Origin: Brachyhypopomus gauderio
Lineage: Eukaryota; Chordata; Actinopteri; Gymnotiformes; Hypopomidae
Direction: 5' to 3'
Assembly: GCF_052324685.1 (NCBI RefSeq)
Contig: NC_135221.1
Coordinates: forward strand, 4,334,220-4,398,219
DNA: 64,000 bases
A model generated the notes under the pieces. The model was not told the origin of the DNA and did not search any database. It saw only the letters and a program-made list of their open reading frames with translations. Position numbers and translations under genes: made by a program. Each line of letters opens with the position of its first letter. Position 1 is the stretch's first letter. This document shows positions 12,530 through 24,238 of the stretch, piece after piece.

Positions 12530-15500
12530 GTGCTGTGCCACACTCCCTCCCCCACTGCACCACGTGGAGACCTGACTGCAGGTGCAATGAATGGGGCTCT
12601 ATTGCGGCGTGGTTGCTAGGAAGCCCAGGGGAGGCGCGTTAACTCTGTGGGCTGTTCCCTTTCAGCCCAGCCACACACATACCCACCCCCCTCCCCACCC
12701 CCCCCGCTCCTCAGGCCAGACAGCCAGGCATCTGTTTCAGGCCATCACTAGCCCCCCCTGACTGCTGGCCCTGTCTGGCCCCCACATGCAGGCCCTAAAT
12801 CAGTGCCAGGGGGGTGCACTGCCCTCCCCCGACTGGCTTTACTGTCACATTTGAGCGTCATTTCAGCAGGGCAATCAGCACTTGCTTTCCTCCGACGTCA
12901 CAAGTGTGCGGAAGTAACGTGCCGAGCCTTATCATCTCCATATCAGTCCAAGTCAGTCGTATGTGTCTCTTTCAATCCCCAGCTCAGTCTTTCGGTCTCC
13001 ATTTGACCACCGTTGGGCCACGGTGGACATAACGAGACCCTCCGTGCAGATTCCATCGGCGGGCAGCCTTGTCTAAAGCCGACCATGTTTTACAAGCCAA
13101 CAACCACGACGTGGGCCTTGATCTTTGCCTGAGAATTTGCTTGCGCTAGTGTCGCAACATGTCCAGCACAAGCCTGAAGCGCTGTTGTCTAGTAAAGGTG
13201 CAGCCTATAATTTAACTGTATAATTCTGCTCACAGCCAATTGGCCCGCCACCCACAAGCCTTTCCTCCTGCACAGGTAGCAATTTGCATCTCTTTCGAGA
13301 CATCTCTACCTCTGACCCTCCACTGCGCTTGTTTGTACCTGCCGTGTAGCCCAGCTCGTCCTCCCAGCATGTCAGCCGTGTAACATCTTATCAGTTCCTG
13401 GAGGATCAAAGGTCCCGCAGTGATCATTATCATATCCATATCATCTCTTCCCTCCTTCTCTAGTCCGCCAGGAGTTCTGGGCTGGTCTGCTTGCTCTTTT
13501 CTTTGTCTTATCAAGAGAGGGTCTTCAGTCTGCTCAGTCTGGAGAGACAGCCTCGGGCTCAGGGCAAAGAGAAGAGGTCAGACTTGCCTCGTGTTTACAG
13601 CTAAAAACCTGACCCCATTAAGGTTAACTGGGAGGTTAATTCAACGTAGTAAATCTGAGTGGGCTGGTTGCACCATCTCTCAGAGTGATTTAATTAATAT
13701 ACCATGAAAAGTGAGTGAACCGACACTATCACACATTTTTGTGACGTGCCGTTTAGTGTGATCTGCCTGTAAAATGCTCCTTGGACACAAACCGCGGTGT
13801 CCCAATCTGAACCCCAGCGGCGGAATGACGAATCACGCGCATTTTTGGGCGGCCAGACAGCAAGAGGCGGGTTTCCAAAGGCGTGACCTAGCCCTGACCT
13901 GGCTGAAGGAAGTGGTCCCACAGCTCAGGACAAAGCAGCGTGGAGGAGAGTCTGAGGGGACGGACAGGGAGTGCGGGACAATGGGGTCCCACGCATTCAG
14001 CCTGCAAGACACACAAAGAACGTAGGCAGCCTGCTCCTTCCCTGTCACGCCTCGCCACAGAGCTGGCATTTCACACTGACCTGTGAACAGCCGTTCAATC
14101 AAACTACTGTTTAACCTCACCCCTGGCCCACACAGACACTGACATGAGTTTGCTGGGCTGGGTTTTTAAAAACACAGTGACACCATCTGTGTTACTCCAG
14201 CGTGGACCGCAGTGTGTCTTTCCTAAGTGGACTCCGTGGAAGATCATGAAAGAACTGGAACGTAGGTTATCATGTAGGAAGCACGATGCCTGAGGTCATT
14301 GGACTTGTAGAGGACACGTGCAGCACACGTGAAAGGTGCCGAGTGTGCCGAGCATCACGTGATTCACAGAAGTGGAGATGCAGGAGGTGTGAGGGCCTGA
14401 TTGCTCTGTAGGGAGTTGGAGGCACCGAAACCTCTTTGTCTAAGTCCAGCGCCCTATGGCAAGCCCCAAGAGGGAGAACTCACAACCCCTCCCCTCGCCT
14501 GTCCTCTCAATGGACTGCTCCGCCTCTTACCTGTCCTAGCCCTGGACCAAGGTGTGGGGGCTGCATATCAAACAGTCGCAGGCCTTTGATGTCCAGAGAA
14601 ACAAACACAGATTTGACCTGACTCGTAATAGCGTATTTGTTCCCTATAGTCATTCATGGCCTCCTCATTGAATGTGTAAGCCTTCAAAGGACTCTCTCCA
14701 TGAGCCGAGCTTACAGTAGCCACACTGGGTATGAGAGTGAGCTAAGCAGCCTGGTCATGGGCTGGAGGAAGACCATCTGGCTTCTTGCTTTTAAGATGTG
14801 ATATTGATTTATTGGCTGTACATATGAAGATAGGAGGCCACCAGCTGCCAGAAGCCCGTGGTGTTCTAATACTCTCCCCCAGCCCCAGCAGACAAAGGGC
14901 TCTGCTTCTCCCCACAGCCTCACTGGACCAGAGTGACGTGCCAGTCAGGAACCAAACTAGGGTTCTTGAATTTCTGCCTGTCCATAATTTCTGTAAATTC
15001 GGAACTGCAAGAACTTGGAATGTCAGTTACCCGTTCAGGTATTGTTTAACTGGTCTTGGTCATTGGTGTGTCGAGACGTAAGCAGTGAGACAACGGTTGG
15101 ATTAAGAAAGTTGGAGCTTACAAGACTGACAGGGTCAGACTTACAGCTGTAGGGCAGTGGGCCGAACAGATTCTTTGACACTTCGGCGCTCTTTTACGGA
15201 GCTTCTGTGCACCAGATCTCTTCCTCAGCTGTGAAGTGGGCCAGTCCTCCTATCTGTGACCTCGCTAGGCAGAGGGTGTCAGCAAGGCTCCCCTCTCAGT
15301 CCTCCCCCGACCCCCCACCCTCTCTCCCCACCCCCCACCCTCATTCCCTCCCACCGCAGCGCTGTGATGTGACTGCGTTCCCGATAATGAGGCGAGAATT
15401 TTATTGCCCTCGGCCTCCTGGCCTGGCACCAGCCTGTGGGAGCAAGGCACGCTGTGACCGTCCAGGCTGGCGTAGAGCGCCCCCCGCTGACCGCCCGTAT

Positions 15501-17051
15501 ATGTGCAGCACGCCTCACTCCACTGGACAGGTCAGGGGCGTCCAAATTCCGATTCAGACTTCACACGTCGTGGTTATTGAGAGGCAGTGGCGCGTGGGAA
15601 GCTACTGCCTGAGCAGGATCACTTCTCTTCTCGCGAGAACTTCATTTCAAAGTGAGGGGCCAAGACACCAGACTTGCGCATGGTGTGTAGCGAATGACAA
15701 TGGCTGCTCCCTCTACCTGTGGCTTCTGGAGCACGCGGGACCTCCAGCACAAAGGAACTATGGAGGTTCTTGGGTTGATGGATCCAGGACAGACGGCCCG
15801 CAAAGGGGTCAGCAAACACGGAAGGAACAGCCTGTCCACAGGAAGTGTCCTACTACCCACAAAACATAGAGAGTAAGAAAGTGGGGATGAAGAGAAGATG
15901 AAGAGAAAGAGATGGGGGGAGACTAGGGAGCCCAGTGTAGACCTTGTGGCAGCACACTGCATGGAGACCTTGTTAAATTGCCTGGTCTCTAATTGATAAG
16001 AGACTGCACATACACACACTTCACGCTGCTTATCTTACGCCTGCATCACCCCATTATCTTGTTTTAGGGGCCACATGCGTATGGTAGTGAGATCAAAGGA
16101 GTCTTTTCTGTCACGTTCAGAGGAAGCACGGCGACTTTTATGGCTCATGAGTCTGGAGACTCTTCTTTTTCCCACTTTGGTGCTCTGTAACAGTTAGTGT
16201 CAGTGACAAAAAAACAACCAAACTAATAAAAAAAAAAACGCCTGTCACATCCAACCTCTTCTCAAACCTACACTTGTGTTTAGATGCCCTAGAGTTTAAA
16301 TATGAAGAAATAGATAGGAAGGCAGTGCTCCCCTACAATCAGAAAAATCTAATGACCTTGTGGTATATTTATTCCCATAACGATTAACATGCGAATTGTG
16401 CTTTGAAAGTGTCTGCTGTCTGCTACTCCACTTTATCACTCCACATTTTACTTGTAGTGATCAATAATTACCCATTTTATTTATATTTTATTTATCAGTA
16501 TATGAGACCCCACACCTCTCTTTGCCATCTCCAACACCCCCAGCACCCCCCCGAGACGTAGACTACAGTGAGGGTGCTCTTTTGATGGGGCCGTCATTTC
16601 CTTCCCGGGACTCTGTTATTCCAGTAGGCTTTGTAAAGAAGCCAAGTGGCTCAGCTAGCCACAGACAGGAGGTGGGCTCTTCACAAGGAGCCGAGGTTGT
16701 CGGCCCAGCAGGGGAGGAAGGTGCACCTCGCAAGGGGACACAGGCCAAAAACAAACACTGGGCCTGAACAGGAAAAGAGCTACAAGATCCTGCTGAGATT
16801 CAGCGAGCACTCAATCCCTGGGTTTTATTGTCATGGCAAAGAGGCTGTTATGTCCCATAATAGGAACACACAGGCATTAGTGCCCATTTGGTCTCATTTT
16901 TTTAACATTGAGATGAATACTGGACAGTAATCATTATGTAAAAGTAAAAAGATATCTTCTTATTCAGTGATAACACAACACCTTCCTAGTCCTCCTGTTT
17001 TATTGCTGCTTTGATGGCGTAAGCGGATGTGTCAAGCATGCGATAGTCTTA
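9951..17051. other. Gene-poor 7 kb, no gene recognised
   Basis: Contains CA runs (10256-10290, 12503-12529), a GT run (10385-10438), a GAAT/TGAA-rich stretch (12270-12320) and C-rich patches (12660-12720, 15300-15350). The longest ORF (15207-15869, plus, 220 codons) has no recognisable domain, is compositionally mixed, and overlaps antisense ORFs. I could not identify any exon. Conserved non-coding elements cannot be judged without an alignment. Confidence 0.6.
10256..10438. repeat. Paired CA and GT microsatellites
   Basis: A CA run (10256-10290) and a GT run (10385-10438) separated by about 95 bases of TATATA/TACATA-rich DNA. The two are inverted relative to each other and could form a stem. 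Confidence 0.9.
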
Positions 17052-17072
17052 GGCCGCCCCCTAGTGGTCAGG
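17052..17072. promoter_or_regulatory. CTCF-like motif
   Basis: GGCCGCCCCCTAGTGGTCAG closely follows the reverse complement of the vertebrate CTCF core (GCCCCCTGGTGG). A weaker related site, TGCCATCTGCTGG, lies near 17180. The position, between the minus-strand LNX gene and the plus-strand carrier genes, would suit a domain boundary. Motif match only; no occupancy evidence. Confidence 0.4.
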
Positions 17073-17439
17073 CTGGATATACTAAATGGTTCATTTGAGC
17101 ACATGATGCTCCGCTGACCACCAAGAGATGCGCAGCTTTTCTCGAACAAGCCTGGTGCTTCCTACTACAGAGTATAGACTGCCATCTGCTGGTTCATTTA
17201 TTATATTGCATGACCAGCTTTTGTATTTTTGTCCGACGATCTGTTACAGACCCAGTTCTAAACTACTTTGACAACATAATGTGTGGGAACATCTTTAGTC
17301 ATATTTTGGAAGCCAGGACTATACTGAGACAGGGCTTGACTTGAGGAGGGATAACCCTCCAATTAAAAGAAGCTGTAACACTCCTCCCTTTGAATCCTCT
17401 TTGGATTAATATGATGATGTGTTGTTGATATTTTCACAG

Positions 17440-17576
17440 GAATAACAGGAATTCTTCATGTCAGACGACCACAGGGACAGAACAGACGAGGAGAATTTGG
17501 TGCACTTCGCATCTGCAAGAAATACAGCAAACGTCTGTGGACTATCTTCAAAAAGAAAAACAAGAACCATCACTAA
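17440..17576 (+). CDS. Unassigned candidate terminal exon (42+ codons)
   Basis: A good acceptor (ATATTTTCACAG, ending 17439) is followed by an open frame entered with two leftover bases. It runs to a TAA at 17574-17576, and AATAAA lies at 17652-17657, which is the layout of a last exon. The decoded tail is strongly basic (ends RLWTIFKKKNKNHH) and includes RRGEFGALRICKKYSKR. I do not recognise the family and found no convincing upstream exon in the preceding kilobases. It could be the end of a small gene with distant exons, a pseudogene, or chance. Confidence 0.35.
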
Positions 17577-17657
17577 ACAGTTAATACAAACTGAAAGTAA
17601 AACGGAAAGTCTGTTCCTATAACTTTAAGGGATGGTCTCAACAATTAATTAAATAAA

Positions 17658-18240
17658 AAGGTCAAAATAGGCTAAAATAAAAGTTAGAGCGCCCCTAGCG
17701 CCGGCCCTGGTGTGTTACAATAATTTGTAAAAGTATAGGACTACTATTCAAGTAAAAAAACGTAATGAATATGATGTGATTCAAATGTTCCTAAGCACAA
17801 CACATGTTTCAACCTCATATGCCATTACGTATAAAAGTATTTTGATCTAAATTGTTTAGGCTTCGTATGTCTCATTTTAAAGAAGTCACTGACTTATTTA
17901 ATGAGTAATTAGCATTGTTAGCATAAGCATTGCAAAGTGATACTTTTGCTGAGATTGGGTTCCTTCTTGATAAAGACAAGAAATAATGTTTTTATTTTTA
18001 TTATTGTTGTTGTTATATAATTTTGCTCGCTAATATCTATATTATTATTATTACTAATATCATTATTAACAGCATAATTGCCTTTATTTTTTTTTCCTTT
18101 TGTCTGTGTCAGATCAAGAAATCTGAAGTACACTGATGTGGACTACTAATTTTCCTGCATGTCATTAAGAGTAGTAAAAAAGTAGTATTGTTAGTTAAAT
18201 GCGTTTGGCTTGTTTGGCTGTCGTGATTACTTTAAGAGCT
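17658..18240. other. AT-rich spacer upstream of slc25a43
   Basis: AT-rich DNA with TTATTATT-type stretches (18000-18070) and a GCGCCCCTAGCGC near-palindrome at 17689-17701. No gene recognised. Confidence 0.6.
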
Positions 18241-18249
18241 GACGCGGGA

Positions 18250-18290
18250 TCCACCAATAGACGCAGCCGGGATCACGTTGCGTCACGGGA
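18250..18290 (+). promoter_or_regulatory. slc25a43 promoter elements (CCAAT box, CRE-like site)
   Basis: About 200 bases upstream of the slc25a43 ATG there is a CCAAT box (18254-18258) and a CRE-like TTGCGTCACG (18279-18288) in a short GC-rich region without a TATA box. This arrangement is typical of housekeeping promoters. The transcription start is not determined. Confidence 0.45.
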
Positions 18291-18475
18291 TCCGGTAGAT
18301 TAACCAAACAGTAGGTTCGTGTTCAGCAGCTGCGCTGTACGTTTATGTTTTAGGCGTCATGGTCAAATATAGTTGTAGGTTTCAGTAGTTTTGCCTCGGA
18401 GAGAAGTTTCTAATGCAGTGGCGCTGAAGTCGGTGGAGTGATAAAAGTGCAGTTTTATACGAGAAACGAGAGAAT

Positions 18476-21400
18476 ATGGCAACTGTTAATAAGGATGACA
18501 GACTGACAGGGTCTCAGAGTTTTTTGTGTGTCGGTTTTGCTGGGGTATTTAGCAAAACCGTTACATCACCACTGGAGGTCATAAAGATTTTGAGTCAAGT
18601 GGGGACTTATCACAGCAAACGCGGATTTGTGCACGGCTTTCTTCTGCTTCATCGGAATGAAGGTGCACGGGCATTTTGGAAGGGAAATGCGATCTCCTGT
18701 CTCCGGTTGTTCCCGTACAGTGCCATACACTTGGCAACTTATAAAAAGTGAGTAAATAAAGCAATTCCCATGACGCTAGCTAAATTAACTGACTTTGAGA
18801 CAACTAATGACTACGAGACCTCTAGTTATTTTGATTTACAACTAGCTAGCGTAGCTAACAGTCATGAAAATCATGTTTAATACCTGGAAAGTTATACGTC
18901 TTTATTTTGACGTCATTATCTTTAACGCACTAAATAATTTTAATGGACTTTATTGATGTATACAAGTATACTAGCTAGCCTAGCTTGCTGTGTTCATTTG
19001 ATGATGTCTATAGAAAGAAACAGTATACAGTTTTTAAATGTTCGCATGTTCGTCTTCATAAATTGGATATAGTTTATTGTTGTAGACAATTGAGGCAGCT
19101 CGATAGTTAAGACCGGAAGCAGGACAGAAATCAAATAGCTACAAAGTTTACTTCGGTTCATGCGGGCGTCATCATGACATCACGCCGTCTCTGAGCGTTC
19201 AATCACAGGGCTTAGCAGACGGCCGCTTATGACATCACACATCTGAGCGTCCAATCACAGGGCTTATCAGACGACCGCTTAAGAAATCACACCTTCTCTG
19301 AGCGTCCAATCACGGGGCTTAGCAGACGGCCGCTTATGGTGGTGTCATGCTTGCGCATGACATGTGAATAATAAGTTACCTGATAATTGACTAACTGTAC
19401 GACCGAAAATAAACGTATAATGTGCATAATAGTACATTCATTCATGCATGTCAGCGTTCACTTGTCATAGGTCAAGTGAATTATTCCCGTCCTTGTAAGG
19501 AAAGACTGTACACAGAGATGTCTGTCACATTCCGTTGCGTATAAATAAACACGGTCGTGTTTTGGAATGTTCTGTACTGTCTTCTAGGAAATAGGAGTTG
19601 TGTCATACCGAGCCTTAGGCAAGACCTGTGTCACTGATTAATACCTCTGAGAAATTACAAAAGTGTTTTTTCGTTCGTGATTAGTGGTTCAGAAGCTCAG
19701 ACTTTGCGTTGTTATTGTACTAATTTGCAGTTAAGGGTAAAGGTAATTGGATTTGTTCCTATGTCCAACAGGATTGTACACTTTCAAATGGATGAGTTTG
19801 GCCATATCTCACAGTGGAGGGCCATGGTGGCTGGGGGCCTTGCAGGTATAACCGCTGCTCTTCTTACGTATCCCCTGGAGGTGGTTGAAACCAGGCTGGT
19901 GGCCCAGAGCTGTCGAGAGGCCACATACACAGGGCTGGTGCACGCTCTTTCCAGCATCTATCGAGCCGAGGGCTTCCCGACACTTTACAGAGGTTTCTCC
20001 CTCTCTATCTTAGGTGAGCCTTGTTAGCCTCTAAATGGATTTATGCAGTTACATATGAAGCGAATGAAAAGTTGAAAGGTGTGTGCATACGTCTGTGGTC
20101 ATGTGCGTGCATGCATGTGTTCACGTGTGCATACATGTGTGTGTGTGTGTGTGTGTGTGCGGGTGTGGGTTCGCGTGTGCATGCATGTGTGTGTTTGTGT
20201 GTGCATGCGTGCATGTGCATGTGCGTGCATACGTGTGTTTGTGTGCGTGCATGTGTTCGCGTGTGCATGCATGTGTATTTTTGTGTGTGCGTGCGTGCAT
20301 GCGTGTGTTCGCATGCGCGTGTATTTGCATGTGTGTTTGCGTGCGTGCTTGCATGTGTTCACATGTGTGTGCATGAATTTGCGTGTGTATACGTGTGTGT
20401 TCTCGTGTGTGTGTGTGTGTGCATGCATGTGTTCACCTGTGTGTGCGTGTTTTCCCGTGTGCGTGCGTGTGAACATGCGCTGTGGTGAGTAGGTGCGGTG
20501 CCCTTCTCTGCTGGCTGCTGGGTAGTCTACATCAACCTGGACAAGCTGTGGGGGGGGCAGCAGTCCCGCCTCACCTCTCTGCAGAACTTCATCAACGGCT
20601 GCCTGGCTGCGGGGGCGGCCCAGACGCTCTCCTTCCCTTTCGAGACTATTAAAAGGAAAATGCAGGTGAGAAAAGCGTCTGCAAGTTGTGAGCTCATTCA
20701 GAATCTAATATCTGGAGATGAAGTCCTGGCTTCATTTGCATGGCACCTTTCGTATTAATTTCATGTCAATGGGGTTAGCATGAAATATATCAAGAACAAG
20801 AATCAAAAGGGGGATGTGTGAAAAGGATGACAAACTTGCACAGAAGCTAATTTGGAACAAACCTGATGAAAAACTATGCTATTAAAACAGTATTGTTAAC
20901 AATGCCATGTCAGTAGATGTAAATTAACATTTTCAATTTTTGTCAAAGAATAGAGTTACCATTTTATTCCATGGAATGGCCCCCTTTTAGATTATAGTCT
21001 TGCAAGCATTTTGTAACTTTAAGAACTCATAAAAGAACTTCAGATCTAGTGGAAAACTAGAACTTTACAACTGCACTCTTTACACTAAAACATCAAACTG
21101 CATCAACGTTCAATTGCAGTTGTTTTATAACCAATTTAACTTTCAAAATTGTGATAATCATTGATTGATTCCTACTGTGCAAGTGCCTTTTTAAGGATGT
21201 ATTGCAACTCTACTGTATATTATGGATATTCATGAAGTACTTCTAGTTGCCTCTAGGTGGCATACTTGTACAGTTCCTCAGCCTTTATTTATCAATGAAA
21301 CTGTGAATTGTTCTCTAAAAAAGGACTTGCCACACACACATACACACACGCATACGTAATTACATCTCTACAAGTTAAACCAGTTTGTTAGGTAAGGAAG

Positions 21401-22875
21401 GGGCCACGTTGCCTTAGTCTGCTGTGGATTGCAACTCACAGTCTGGTGTCAGGAAATATTGTCTCTGGAAATAGCAACATAATCCCACATCAGTCAAGGT
21501 GTGGGCTTCACTGAGGCTTTTTAGTAGTTCTTTCCTTATTTTACAGTCTCAATAAAACATGTAGATCTTATCCAGTAATGCCTTTTCTCAAGAGGCCTGT
21601 ATTTCATATGGTTAGTCACTGCAGTACAGTGTTGTGTGGTTGCCACGGTGCGTCAGTGCTCACTGATCCTGTCATAAATTCAATGTGACACCGTCACACT
21701 TGGATGTGACCAAGGGCCTAAATCCCCGAGTCCATGACTCATCGACTGCTGTGCACATCAGACCCACCCGCTTCCAAAGTACGCACATAAAACACACCAC
21801 TCTGAAGGTGGTTGTTCTTGTGTCATTGAAATGTTTCTGACATGAGTTTCTGACATTAGTAATAGGGCAGAGTTTCTGAAATATGTAAATGCTTTGTGTG
21901 TTTTTTCTCACCTAACTAATATTACCTCTATGTGTTTAATATCTTAGGCACAGAGTCTCCTCCTACCACATTGTGGAGGCGTAGATGTCCACTTTAATGG
22001 GGTGATAAGCTGCTTCAGACAGGTCATCAACACCAAGGGCATCTTGTCTCTTTGGAGTGGTATTACAGCCAATACAGTCAAGGTGAGTTTAGAATTTTTT
22101 CTGTTCTTAATTTTGTAGACATTTTCACTGTCCCTCAGTCCAATACCCACAAATGATTCAGTGTTACTCCCCAAGAGTGGTTTAGAGAATTGGAGTTGTA
22201 ACTGCTGTGGGCTTTAAATTGAGAACAAGCTAGTTGAAATGTTCATGAAATTCCCCCTGCTGTCATTTACAGTTAACCCATAGCACATGGGTCATGAAAA
22301 AACTCTGAAGGGCATTTCACTGTTCTTGAGTTAATCATAGTTAATGAATAAATGTGCCATCCAGGCTAACCAATGGCACACCAGCAAGGTGGTTTCTTCT
22401 CCAATCAGCTTTAAGCTGCTCTCTACATGAAATTTGCTGTGTGTGCATGATTCAATTGAAGCCAATTTCTTACCAGATCGTAAAGTAGTCGTGACATAAA
22501 AAATGTGAAATGCAATACACAAAAAATCTTCATTAATTTCCCACTTTGCATATGCAGTTAAGCTGCCACACTGGTCTGTATTCAAAGGAAAATGTAACAC
22601 AGGTTTTGCTTATCATAATTTCTACATATAACTGATTATATTATATTTTTTATATTGTCATAATTTAAAATCTCATTGTGGAATCAGAATGTTGTCGGGC
22701 TGATGACGTAAGACGTGCCTTTGAGCGGGACATGTAACCAAACAAACCAAGAAGTGGGTTTGGTTTGAAGAAGTGAGTGTTGGACACTCTGTGCCAAGGT
22801 CTTGTTTCTGCAATGTGTTCGAAGAAATTACATGACACGGGCAGAAAGAAGTGAATGTTTTGACTTGAAACTAAT

Positions 22876-22914
<39 letters not shown>

Positions 22915-23964
22915 TCAGGTACAGAAATGTTTCTGGCTTTAACCCCCTAATGTAGTTAGAAAAGACTGTACTTAATATTACTGTTTGCAAATTGCTTTTG
23001 GGTATGTAAGTATAACATCAATATAGACGAACTTTATATCGTTAAGACCGATGGATGTAAGTTAAGTTTTGGATAAACAGCTGTTGTGGCCTCTGACACA
23101 AATTGGCCAACCTCTCTGATCAATCTAAGTTCACAACTCGTCAACTACACCTTTCACAACTGGTGGAGTTGTTTGGGTCTTGATCCAATGATTGTGAAGT
23201 GTGTGAACATGCAATCAAGTCAGAAAGAAATCAATGTTTTTATAAATATTTTACCAAGAAAGCAAAATCCTGATGTAAGTAGATTAAGTACATCATTGTA
23301 AGTACAAATTTTGCGTAGTATAGGACGGGCTGCAGGAATCAGTCCAGGGAGGGGGGTTATGGGCCTAACAACCAGTGAGAATGGGGGGGTGGGGGGCTAA
23401 TAACCAGGGAGCTGAAGGTTGAAATGCCTGTCACTGTTGCTTTAGTTTGTACACACTTTCAAAAAAGTTTTGGTACGCTCAGCAAATGTCAGTTAAAATG
23501 ACCATTGCTAAAATAGATTTAGTATTATTAGAATATAGTATTAAAGTGGTATTACATCCATCCATCCATCCATCCATATTATATTATAAATAAAATATAT
23601 TCACCTGTAATTTGCTAGTCTGACTTTGGGTCAGTCTGACTTAATGAATGATTTATTTTCATAGTAAACAGTGTTTTAGTATTAACTGTGTAATAATATT
23701 TTGCTCAAGGTTTGGATGCATGTTAATTGTCCTCGTTTTGTTCTTATACAGATTGTCCCCTACTATGGCCTACTCTTTAGCTGCTTTGAGATGTGCAAAC
23801 AAATCTGTCTTTACCAAAATGGCTACATCGTCTCTCCACTGAGTTACAAGCCCAAACCCGGAGTAGACCAAAGCCTTGGCCCACACGAACTGCAGGAGTT
23901 CAAGCGCTACCTGGAAAACAGGAAGTTACAGACACAGAGTTCAGCTATGAGAAATCGGTGGTAA
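18476..23964 (+). CDS. slc25a43: Mitochondrial carrier SLC25A43
   Basis: Inner mitochondrial membrane carrier; the transported substrate is not established to my knowledge. Exons: 18476-18747, 19772-20013, 20493-20665, 21948-22082, 23752-23964. Phases join exactly (2, 1, 0, 0), giving 344 residues against 341 in human as I recall. Three carrier repeats are visible, with signature motifs SPLEVIK, YPLEVVE and FPFETIK. The C-terminal exon keeps the conserved [17 protein letters not shown] and PGVDQSL segments. The start is the first ATG of the exon ([12 protein letters not shown], like human MATWRRDGRLTG). In repeat 2 the usual Lys/Arg of PX[DE]XX[KR] is Glu. Intron 2 is mostly GT-rich alternating repeat right up to a poor acceptor. 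AATAAA signals are at 24233 and 24731. It lies in tandem with slc25a5, as in human. Confidence 0.95.
19175..19336. repeat. Three-copy 52-55 bp tandem repeat in slc25a43 intron 1
   Basis: Copies at 19175-19229, 19230-19281 and 19282-19336. Each contains a TGACATCAC or AGAAATCAC box, then GAGCGTCCAATCAC, then GGGCTTAGCAGACGGCCGCT. Two copies hold an intact CCAAT motif. Confidence 0.9.
20097..20480. repeat. Long degenerate GT/GCATGC alternating purine-pyrimidine tract
   Basis: About 380 bases of nearly continuous purine-pyrimidine alternation (GTGTGCATGC-like units) filling most of slc25a43 intron 2. It explains the many overlapping Cys/Val-rich and His/Thr-rich ORFs in all frames. Confidence 0.92.
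22878..22912. repeat. (CA)n microsatellite
   Basis: CA run in slc25a43 intron 4, ending in ACTTTCAG. A short CCAT tetranucleotide run lies further on at 23557-23577. Confidence 0.93.
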
Positions 23965-24232
23965 ACAGGTGTCCCCTTAACTTCGAGGAGCCTTGGATTA
24001 GCGGGAATGCAGAGAAGAAGAAAAGAAGTACATACTTTGTGTACTTGTGGATTCTGATGAAGAATGTACTTTCACCCTTCTTAGTACACTGTGCACTTGG
24101 TATTCTTGGTTTGTGTGCACTTAATTCACACCTTGCCCCGTGGACCTGATTTATTTCTGAACTTTATTAAGTACGTCCACTAATGGGCCGTATTTGTCCC
24201 ATAGAGTGACTTCCACTGTATGGGTTGAGTTA

Positions 24233-24238
24233 AATAAA
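24233..24238 (+). terminator. slc25a43 poly(A) signal, proximal
   Basis: AATAAA 269 bases after the slc25a43 stop codon. A second AATAAA at 24731-24736 would give a longer 3'UTR. Confidence 0.5.

Noticed and set aside
13230-13514. Minus-strand ORF with acidic/methionine-rich segment
   Set aside because: No domain, no splice sites, and an equally long ORF on the other strand.
15207-15869. 220-codon plus-strand ORF
   Set aside because: No recognisable domain, overlapped by several other-frame ORFs of similar quality, and no splice or poly(A) context that supports a gene.
20021-20492. Cys/Val-rich and His/Thr-rich ORFs in all frames
   Set aside because: Translations of the GT/GCATGC repeat tract; not proteins.
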